A stretch of DNA of 64,000 nucleotides from Chondrosia reniformis. Taxonomy: Eukaryota; Porifera; Demospongiae; Chondrillida; Chondrillidae. Within the stretch, counting starts at the first letter, position 1; every line of letters starts with the position of its first letter. Positions 1 through 11,300 of this stretch are shown piece after piece. The notes beneath the pieces are model-generated. The model was not told the origin of the DNA and did not search any database. It worked only from the letters and a program-made list of their open reading frames with translations. Location: assembly GCA_947172415.1 (NCBI GenBank), contig OX359191.1, positions 6,200,001 through 6,264,000 on the forward strand, given 5' to 3'. Made by a program: the position numbers and the translations under genes.

Positions 1-186
1 GAATTCCATCCTTCATCTGTGACCCTGGGAATCTTTAGCTCATGTTATCCTAATACTACCGTATGCTCACTCAGTGTTGTCAGTATAAGTACATTGCCAG
101 TATACGTACATTGTCTATATATGTACATTGTCAGTATACGTACATATATGCGATATTCAGTAGATATTTTCTTTTACCTTATATAG

Positions 187-2345
187 CAACAACATGATTG
201 CTTTTTGGGAACTAAATCTACAAATTCAAGGAATTTCAAAAGTGATTGTAAATACTTGTATCGATAATGTGTCTTATCATGGCTTCATGTGTCTTGTGAC
301 ATCTTCAGTTATTCTCTTCTCCTCCTTGTGCTTGCAGAGATATTATACTTCTTCAATCCTGTCAGGAGGGACGGTGCAGGATGTGTGCTGGGACCCAAAG
401 GGTGGTAGGATGGTTGCCGGGGACGACCAAGGGAGGGTGGCTCTGCTCTATCTCCCAAAGGTGTGTCACACTATCATAACATCTATCAGCAGCACATGCT
501 CAACATCTAATTATATTAGCGGCTAGCCACTGCCATATGTACATACATACATACTTATGTATGCCACTGCTACGTATATGTATATACGTACTTACTTATT
601 TGTAAAGGGATTCAGATGAGTCTCAGCAACAAAATTTTTTTATCAAATTTGGACGTTTCCACCCGAAAGTCTTCATCAGCATTTGCATTTCACATTTGCT
701 GATGAAGACCTTCGGGTGGAAACGTCCAAATTTGATAAAAAAATTCTGTTGCTGAGACTCATCTGAATCCCTTTACTAATATGATTGCAACAAACAATCT
801 GTACCATTTCATACTTACTTATGTATGCCACTGCTACGAATATGTATATACTTACTTATGTATGTAGCCTAATGGTGCATGTGACATTGTGTTGCCATAC
901 ATTGCACACAGAAATTATTGAACATCTGTTGTCTCGGACATACATTTATAAATACTTTTTTTCCTTAATTTGCATAAGTGGCTTATTTGAGAACGTGCAT
1001 ACTAGAGGTAGTAATATTGGTCTAATTTCTAATTTCAAGTCCCTGTAAAATTAACAGTGATTGTAGAAACAATTTGTGGTTTGGCATTGATTTTTGATTT
1101 TGATTGATTTTTGATGCACGTTCATGTTATATGTATATATGTATGTTATATTGTATATTGAAGTACGTACGTACGTATGTGTGTGTACATGTAGCTTTCG
1201 AGGAAGATTGATCCTTTCAAGAGGACTGATGAAATCATGTACCAAGACCAAGGCCCTGTCATTCAAGTAGATATACACTCTGACCTCATCCTTGTCTCTC
1301 TGTGGACAAGATGTGTCCTGCTCAAGACAACTAGCAAAGGCATTGAAGTGGTACAGGTTGGCAAGAAGGCAAGGTACTTACGTACATACTTACGTACATA
1401 CTTACGGATGTCCACTTGTATATGAATGAGATACCGTAATTTGGAAAATTTCTTTGTTAAAATATTTTTGAGGTATTTGTGCTCATTCATTTGTTCATGC
1501 AAATCAAGAAGTGCAGTTGGCTCAGACCACAAAAATATTTCTAACCCAAAAATTTTTCACATGCAAATTAATTGCTGTACTTAACACTTTTAGTGACTCC
1601 ATGTTTCCATACACAATGAAGAAGCAGTTGAACCCATACAAGATTGTACACTTGTCTGTTCATTGATCTTCTTAGGGAAGGCAGTTTTGGGAGCTGCTTC
1701 TTTGTGCCACATAAAGGGGCTGTAAAGGTGTATGCTGCCAGACCAGGTGGGCGTGTCTGGGAGGCAGGACTTGATGGGAGAGTGTCAGCTACACATAAGC
1801 TGAAGGACTTATTGACAGTGCCTCCATCTCCTCTCCTCGGATCTGCGTAAGTTATGGGAGTACGTAGTCTAATAGGTCACACAGTTAAAGTAATTGTGCA
1901 TAAGGGATTAAATTATTAATTAATCAGTGTGATTTACTTTACTGTCTCTACCACTTTGTAGGATTGTTCCAGATTTTGCTCCAACACAAGATAGTTATAT
2001 GGCATCAACTAGTATATCACAGATAATACGTCTAAGGTTAACACATGCTTATATATACGTAATTATTATTTAGTGTTTGATCAGTGTAGTATTCTCCCTT
2101 CATTTCTCTGCAGCCCACACTATGTTGCTGTGTGGATCAGGTCAACCCTGTTTGTGTTTAGTTTGGTGGAGAGGCACTTGATTGGATGGTATGAATTGGG
2201 GGATGAAGTCAATAGCTTATGTTGCCATGCCAATAGCATCTATGCTGTGACAGATAGTGGTCAGGTTTATAGGATGTCATACAAAGGAATGAGGGAAACC
2301 CTTCTATTACTGGCAGACTTCCAACTGGACTCCCAAGTGGTACAG
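187..2345 (+). CDS. HPS5: HPS5 exons encoding the WD40-like beta-propeller
   Basis: Six exons (187-241, 338-460, 1195-1373, 1676-1846, 1962-2036, 2114-2345) encode propeller blades. The strongest blade reads GSCFF then YAARPGGRVWE, matching the HPS5-specific segment that precedes the LLxxPPxP turn (here LLTVPPSPLL). The last exon, with HYVAVWIRSTLFVFSL and IYAVTDSGQVYRM, is the final blade. The first exon here carries FWELNL, so roughly 100 residues and the start codon lie upstream of position 1. Introns of roughly 100-730 bp contain only AT-rich sequence and, in 461-1194, the inverted hammerhead repeat. Confidence 0.85.
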
Positions 2346-5300
2346 GTAAATTAGGAACCCGTCTATGAATGTGGACACAGCACTCTTTATATGCAATGTA
2401 GCTGAATGCTGTTATGATAGGATGCTACATATACGTACATATATAACCCTATGTTCAGTTGTGATTGACAACAGCATTATCTACGTATGCTCTAATTTAC
2501 TGTACACTTTGACTATGTTTGTATAATTAATTCAAATATGTACATTAAAAAGGTGGAATCCTTTATTTCTGGTAGCATGCAGAATTGATAGCTACGTACA
2601 TACGTACGTATATATGTAATTTTACCATCATTTGTCTATACCACACAACTAAAATACGTAACACTTACAAAGTCTTTCAATCACTCTAAGAAACATTTTA
2701 GTAAGTTGCAGATCTGTACAACATACATACATAAAGGTTGCATCTATTGTTACAGCAAAACAAACATGGTAGCAGCCAAGTCTGGGTTGATTCCAATCCT
2801 GGTTACATAATTATGTACTACGTATGTGTATAAAATTATCTAAAAATACTATGCAATCAGTATTGGAATCTACTAAAAGTATACTTCAAGGGAATGTCTG
2901 TTAAAAGTGATGATGGTGTTAAACATGTTAGTATTCCCTTTTGAATTCTCTTTCTTCTGTTGCTGTCCTGTCCTTAAATTCACTGTCTGTCTGTTTCTGT
3001 TCCAACCTCCCTTCTAGTGCAGTGACCCTCTGTTTTAGTGTCTCTTTGTCTGCTTCAGACGCTGCCAGCCTCTCCTTGAGGAGGGCACACTCCTCTGAAC
3101 ACTTGTCAAGTTTCACTGCCATGTCACTTAGCTTGTCCATGGCCAGCTCAAGATGTCGCTCCTTGCCGGCCTGCAGGTGATCACCTTGCTTGCTCCTCTC
3201 CATCTTGGTAGTGCATCCTAGCGACTTGTACTTGCAGTTGATCCTCTCCTGATCGCATGTTTTCATATGTGCATTCATCTTGCAACGTGGGATATCCACC
3301 TTACCACAACCATTTGGACAACTCTCTGGAAACCACTGGCAATCCTGGTAATGCGAAGTGACTATATACATGTATTTATCTTGCATGCCACAGTGAGAGC
3401 ACTTTGATGGTCTATAGTCGCAGGTTTTCTCCAAGTGGGCCTTCAAATTTTTACGAATTACTCTCTTCTTACAGTTACGGTTGGAGCATGTCACAATTTC
3501 ATAGTTACAGTCTCTCCAGTGACTCTCTGCTTCTATAAGTGGTCCTCTCCAGGTGCAACCCTTCTCCTCCCGTGAACACATTACCGTGAGGTTTGATATT
3601 ATCCTCTTTGTCCTGGCGTCCTTGGTTGGTGTGTAACTCTTGCGACAGATGGGACACTCTTCATTACCTCCCTCCTCCAGGCACTTGCCACAGAAGAGGT
3701 GTCCACAGCTCGTCTGAACGGGATCATCACTTATTTCCAGACATATAGAGCACTTTAGGTCTTCTAAATAGTGCTTCAATTCGCCTACGATGGAATAGTT
3801 GGTTCCCTTAAAATGGTACTGGAGGATATCTTCCTTTAAAGAAGGCGAAGATTTTATAATCTCACTAGCGCACTTTTGGTTCTGTCTTTCTAATCCTTCT
3901 GCCTTTGTTGGAATGCTGGAATGACTGAAAATACTTGTTTTAGGCTTTACTAAAGGTTGCCTACGTCTCTCAGTTATAACACAGTCATCCTTTGCTAAGG
4001 CAACGTTAACCTTCGTCGACTTCGAAGCCATATTAGTTAATCATGTGATTGCTTAAGCCATTAATCGTATTCATTGCACGTATCATTCGACTCTCTTTGT
4101 ACGTTCCTACGTATATATGTCTACGGGAAATAGTGTTTTAGAGAACGCAGGCCTAGTCTACGTCTGTACATTGTTATAGTAAATAGAATACTAATGAACC
4201 CATAAACTATTAAAACTTAATCCATAAAATCTTAAAATGCTTCTGGAAACAGTGACATATCAAATATCTGACGCTACAAGAATGCGTAGGACTTCATTGA
4301 AACACCTGTATAGAACGATCGCTCTGGTGTACAAAGCAATGAAATGCGGAATGCGTTGCCTGTTACAGCGTCACGAAAAATTCGAACCCCATCCAAAAAC
4401 GGACCCCCACTTTTGGCGGGGGTAGCTTTCTGGCATTACACCGTCTTGGCCAAAAACGGACCCCCTGTAATACCAAAAACGCACCCCCCCTGGGGGAGTG
4501 CGAATTTGCCAGCACAGGTCCTATGCGCAGGTGTAATAATATATGTACCAAGTTGAATGAAAACCATATCCTCATCCAAAGCTCTTTATGCTCTTAACAG
4601 ATAAGCATTACATTTAGGCTATTACGTATATTAGTATGTTTCATAGACGCACAGAATGTCAGCCTTAGGCATACAGGAAAATGGTGTTTTTAGGCTACTG
4701 TGAATTAGTTATGGAAATTCCACAGTACAGTAGATCCTTGCCAATCCAAATCACGTTAATCCAAAACCTCGCAAATCCGAATGACTCACATTTTGGCCTT
4801 ATGCGGACGATTCCAGGTTAAGTACTTGTGATGGCGTCTATAAAGGCCAAGAGAGTGCACAAGACCCTAACTGTTGATCACAAACTGAAGCTGCTCAGAA
4901 AGAAATCCTATACAGTGCTCTGCAACAAAAATTGAGTTTTGATAATTAAGACTATATTTGTATTTGTAACTTTATCTATAGCACATTTTGTGAAACGTTT
5001 ACTGGCGAGGATCCACTGTACTGACAAGCATCCAGTCAGTAAAGGGAATTCGCTTTTAGTGACTTTCCTATTCTTCTCTAGACTACATTTTAGAGATTGG
5101 GACAGTCTACGTACACCTTCATAGTAACATTCACATCTATGGTCTATAATATCTGCTCTATTTCTCTATGTGTACAGTGTATATAGTCCACTCTTATGTG
5201 TGTACAGTATATATAGTCCACTCTTATGTGTGTACAGTATATATAGTCCACTTTCGTGTGTGTATAGTGTATATAGTCCACTTTTATGTGTGTACAGTGT

Positions 5301-8300
5301 ATATAGTCCACTTTTATGTGTGTACAGTGTATATAGTCCACTCTCTTGTGTGTACAGTATATATAGTCCACTCTCTTGTGTGTACAGTGTATATAGTCCA
5401 CTCTTATGTGTGTACAGTGTATATAGTCCACTCTCTTGTGTGTACAGTGTATATAGTCCACTTTCATGTGTGTAGTTGTGTGCTGCCTACCCCAGCAAGG
5501 TGCTCCTGCAGTTCTACAATGACCAAGTAGTTAGACAGATTATCTCAGCTGCCATTAATAAAACTGCATCCTCCAAACACAATGAAAGCACTGATCTGAA
5601 AAATGAGCTCAGTGTTGTAAAAGAAATTGTGAGAAGTGAGGATTGGTTGCTTGGTGACAGGAATGTCACAATCACTGCACAAGATGTGTCTGAAGGAAGT
5701 CACAATTCCCAGTCCCATTCTAAAGACAAATCTGTAGATTTGAAAGTGGAACCTTTCACAGAATTAGAAGTTAAAATAATTAGCAATAGTAGCAATGACC
5801 GTGACACAGGAAGTACATCAAGTGCAATGGTACCATCTGAGGTGGTCCAGGGCATCCTTCAGGATACAAGGTCCCCTTTTCACGAGGCCAGTCAGGGTGA
5901 AGTGCTCTCAAAGAACTCTTTGAAAGAAAAAGAAGGTACTACTGAAGCTACAGAGTCACACGTCCCAAATCAGGATAATCTTGTGGCTGACAAGCAGTTT
6001 TTTCATGATCAATCTAACACTGCAGAATTGGAGGTGAGTTTGACTGAGATTACTACACCACTGAGATCTTGGTCCTTCAAGAAGGAGGTGAAGGAAGGAC
6101 TCATGTATCAGGACTTTGCTGCGGTCAAAGTGTCACGGTCAAAGCCCAAGCAAATCAAGAAGACATCACAATCACCTTCTCAGGAATCATCTTCTGTGGT
6201 GGAAAAGAACAACAGTCAGACGTCTGCTAGTCCGCCAGTTCAAATTTTCTACTCAAGTCCCAAGGATAATGAAGTTCCTCCGGAAACCAATCAAGCTAAG
6301 AAGAGCATTTTTCTCTTGGAAGACAGCCAGGACCCAGCAAATGGTTTGGAGGGACAGGAACAGCCTCTGCAGAAAAAGGAAGTGCTGACATCACAGCAGG
6401 AAAAATTGGTCCAGGAAGTGACTTCATCAAGTGGATTTTCTTCCCTTTCTCAACAAAGCTCCACATGTTCTCTTGCACCATCACCTTTGGGTAGCAGGGA
6501 AATCCCCACAACTACCTCTCAAGGTGATAGTAAATCTTTTTTGCAATCACAGGAAGTAGTGGAAGAGAAACAAGAAGTTACAGGTACTTACTAGCCCTAT
6601 AGCAGTTAAGCAGCTGAAATAATACCAAAGTGTTTTAATATTTAAAATTATGTATGTATTCTTGTAGTAAAGGTTCATACTATCAATTTACTTTTTCTTT
6701 ATTTTGTAAGTAGTCAACTTTTCTAGAAAGAGAAATCCTTCAGATGCTCCTTCAGTTCCTTTACCAGATGCCTGTCCGCAAGGATTCAATGAGCCTGGCC
6801 CTGTCACAACTCTAAAGCAAGGCAAATCAGCTCTTTTCTCCAAAATGAAAAGTTTGGCAGAGAAAGGAAAAGATCGCTTCACTTCTATAGAACTTGGATC
6901 CAAAATGGAAGCCAAACTGGAAAGACCTGTTACAAAAATGAAGGAAATCCTTTCCTCACTTTCCACTCCAACTGCACCAATCACTGAAAACAGCCTCTCT
7001 AATGTAGAAGACTTTACTTCACAAGATGCTTTATCCAGAATTGCAGCATTAGTTGGCTATGGTGTAGAAGAGGTTGACAGTGGTAGCAGCCAGAAGAAGG
7101 AAGATAAAGAAATGTTAAGAGATGTCACTACAATCTTGCGGTATGATACGCACCTGAGGTACCGTATGCCAGTTTTAAATAATGTGAATCAGAAAGGATT
7201 TCCAATTTATTTTTACTTTACATACATACATATATCTCTCCACAAGCCTTTCTGAAAATGCTGCAGTTTTAATAGCTCAGGGTTTTCCTCACTGTTAGAA
7301 AGGATATGAGTGTATAGGATTGTAATTTTAATAAAATTCTAGGTGCTCCTAACTCTAATGTTCTCCTTTATAGGAAGTCTTCGGACACGCTATTAGCAGA
7401 TTCTGACGTGGAGTCACTAAAGCCTCTACTTAATAGGTGGATGGAAATATTGCTGAAGGGCTATACCTATTCATGCCATCATTCTAAAGGGATTGAGAGT
7501 GTGGACGGGTGGACTGGTGAGGCCTCTATTATATCCGACACTCCAATCAAGGCAGGAAAGGATCCTGAGGCTGATACTGCAGTTGGCAGTCCTCTTCCTC
7601 TAGTGTCCCCAAGTGAGGTAGATTCATCCGATATGGGGCACTTAGTGCTAGACGCCTCCAATGGCATCCACAAGAATGGTTACCAAGGAGATGGTGGGTC
7701 TTCACAACCGATCAATGTAGCTGACACTGCTGAAGCCCATTTACCACCCCCAGACCAAATTCAGAATGAAAGGCAATCTAGTGATGGATTTGTAGATAAA
7801 GATATTTTGAATGGAGAGGATGTAGATGGTCCCTTCAAGCTCCGCAGACAAAGGAAGAAAATACCTGATTGGCAATTTAATGGAGCAGCCATGCATAGGT
7901 GGGTCACTTCAGCATTCAAGGAGAGGCGTGACCTGCTGAAATATGTCAGGGAGTTACTCGTCCTCTTTGCTCAAGTGTCTGATTTTGAGGACCAGCACAA
8001 TCCCTTTGTTCGGTTTCATCAGGAAGTGTCAAGTGATATTACCCCAGATTTGAGCGACTTTGTGCAGCTTTTTGTGCTCCTCATTGATATTCCCATTCTC
8101 ATTTTCCATCTTGGGAATGAGTCTTTGGAAATGCGAAGGAAGTGTTGGAACTTTATGTCAACTTTACGACTAGGTATGATATATTGTAAGTATTGGTTTT
8201 CAGGTGCCTACATACTGTACATACCAGTTAGGCAGGCTTAATGGCAGGTCTCTTGGTTGACTATGTACTGTATTCATCACAATAGTGTCCTCATTAATTT

Positions 8301-11300
8301 CTATGATTCCTGTGCATGTGTATATATTGCTTGAATTTTCACACAATCTGCCTTTTTGTATTTCTATGTAGGTGATTTGGATAGCTCACAGAATAGCATA
8401 GAAAATGATGCCATTTCGTCAGCTGAATCACAATCTGATATATTTCCAGCTTGTCTGCAGAGGTACATGTATAGCATACATATATAAAGCTAGTACATTT
8501 GTACATGCAAACCATTCCTGATCATTCCCTTATACATACATACTGCACATACATGCATGTAAGCATGTTGAAAAATGATGTGTCAATTATCCCATACATT
8601 AGTGCTCCCAAGTAAATGTGCCACATTAAAAGACTGCTTTTTACAGTAACATTTCATACTCTGTGTTACAGACTTTTCCAGAAAGACCCAAAATGTGCCA
8701 TGTCTGTGTGCGGCAGGTGCTCAGCCATGCTGTTGCCATGGATACCACTAGTACTCTGTTTTGAGAAGATTCCTTTTCAGGACTACTTTGAAATGCAAAT
8801 GAGTATTGAAACCTGTCGATTGTTATCATTTTATCTGGAATCAGTATGGAATGAAGATAAAGACGCCCTTTTAGAGTCTTTGAAGGAAGACAGCAACACA
8901 TTTCTCTGCTTTCTGCATGCTCGTGTTGTACTCTTATCCAACAAAGAACATACAAAAGTAATCAGTGAAATTGTACAGTAAGTTGCTTCTGTAGAATGTC
9001 TGCACATTCATGGAAGTGTAGTAGCTTAATCGGTAAAGGTACATATGCATTCATAATATTGTCATATTTCAACCAACTGATAACCTGGTGTGGATGTAAC
9101 CAATTCATATCCGTCCTAAAATGTTGCCAATTGCTTTTTACCTACGTAGCTTTTTGCTAAAGTTGTAGTTGTGGTTTGACTATCACTCACTTTCAACTTC
9201 CCCCGTGCAGGTTAAACTCTTGGAGCGATGATGCAATACTGAAGGAATTGTCCTTATTGGCTGTGACGACCCCCTTGTCCTGCCATCCAGCCGTCCTCCA
9301 TCTTTACAGGTCACATGGTTATCACAAGGGGTATATACAGGTCTTATCGGGTTTACTGAAGAACCAAACTGACCTGTCTGCTGAAATTTATATACCTCAA
9401 TCTGATCCATCTTCTGCACCATTGGAAATGGTCATGTACACAGAAGCAGTTGGTGTTATATGTTCCATAGGAAATCTCACCCTGTTAGATGAATATGGTA
9501 CGTACATTGGTAATGTGTCAATGATAGCCTACACTATGCTACTTATGTACTTGATAGATACCGTCATCAGTGCATACTTAGGTACCTTGATAATTAGAAC
9601 AATGCAACTTTTACTAGTGCAATTATATGTAAAGGATACATGGAGGAGGTATTGCTGTGGCAATTGTAGCTCAGTGGCAGGTGGTCATAACCAGCTGTCC
9701 TGGGTTCGATTCCCAGCAATTGCTTCTTTCGTGTTTTTACCTCCTATTGATGTTTGACTGATTATACTTGTGGTTTGATTATCATTTCGATTATTCATGT
9801 ACTGTATATGTAGATGATGCATGTATATAGTACACACGTACTGTATATGTAGATGATGCACAGTTCAATACAAAAATGGTGTGGCTGTGTTGATAGATAT
9901 TCTGTATTATTTCACCAGATCTTAATCCTGTTACCATGGAACAAGGGAGACAACTCTTACATGTAGCTTGTGACCACTTTGGAAAGAGGCTATCTAATAA
10001 GGATCACTTTTCTCAAGAGGTACCACCAGGTCCACTTAAATGCCCAGCAGCAGACATCTTAAGGAGGTTGATAAGGTCCGGTCACTTGTATGGCAGATTT
10101 TGTACTGTTTCATACTGTATACGTCCATATAATTTGTTAAGAAGTGAATTAGCAAAACCTGAGAAATTCAAATGCCCATTGTTGCTGTACAAATATGTAA
10201 TTTTTCTCAGTTTCTGTATTATACATACATCCATCTTCTATAGTTATTTATTTTAGCATGAGCAATTAGGCTTTTAATTTAATAATTATCTCCTTTTATC
10301 TCATTCATTTTTCTTATCACCTATATCCCCTTTTCACCCAGTCATTTTATCCAGGAAATCCACATATGATGGATGCAGCATTCCTGTTGTTAAAATAGAA
10401 ATAATGATAATAAAGTCAAATTGGTAATCTTAGTCTTTTCTAGTCAGTATGGAACACTTTCTGCTTATTATATCTCATTAAAGAATACTTGCTTATTCTT
10501 TTTTCCAATTCAGGGTATTTGGTGCCAGTGCCACTCAGCAGCTCTTATCAGAGCTGTCTGATACAGGTCACTGCTGCAGCTGGCTGTCTGGGGGGTGTGT
10601 CCTATCCGGATTGGTCAGGCTGTGTGTCCTAGAAAAACAAATGTCCAATGTTGGTACAAACATCCTAAGTCAAATCAACACATACCTCTGGTCAGTAAGG
10701 GACACCAACCTGGCACCTCATGTAAGTACAAAATTAGTCAGTACAGTTAGTTTGTATGTTTGTATATACAATAATGTAACAGTTAAAGAGTCAGTTACTG
10801 GATGAGGGTAGTATTGATCATTTTGAGATTTAAAGTATGTATGTAGCAGATCTAATCATGTACCTTATGACTTAGTCTAGCACTTACTGAAATTGTCAGG
10901 TGATTGGTTGGAAAGTTGGGTGTAACATCAAGTCATTTATACAGTACAGTATAAGGATGCATGAGCTTCATTGATCAAGTATTAGCTAGAAATATTTCAA
11001 TTAAAGAGCCAATGACATTATTTATTCACATTACTAGAACTACAGGTACTGTATATTATAAAAACAATTATGTTGCCTTGTTAGTACTCTTGCACATAAG
11101 CACTCAAAAGTGACTCTTTAGTGACTTTTCCAAAGAGTACATTTCCAGTAGCTGAGAAGCTGAGAACTGGTCATATTCTAAATATAGTAAATCTATATAT
11201 ATGTATACGTACATTGTGTATGGACACATTTGGTAACCTGTACAGAGAGGAGAATGTTAATTCATTCTACGTCTCCCCTCTGCAGATGTCTCAGATGGAG

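Noticed and set aside
5144..5530. Three overlapping repeat ORFs on both strands
   Set aside because: Open only because of the 30-bp minisatellite.
8616..8671. ATG upstream of the HPS5 exon at 8672
   Set aside because: It lies in the intron; the acceptor at 8671 gives the correct phase with the exon ending at 8462.
9660..9723. Functional tRNA gene
   Set aside because: The acceptor and T arms are good, but the head is only 64 nt, the D and anticodon arms do not pair, and the tail is shared with another copy; it is a SINE head.
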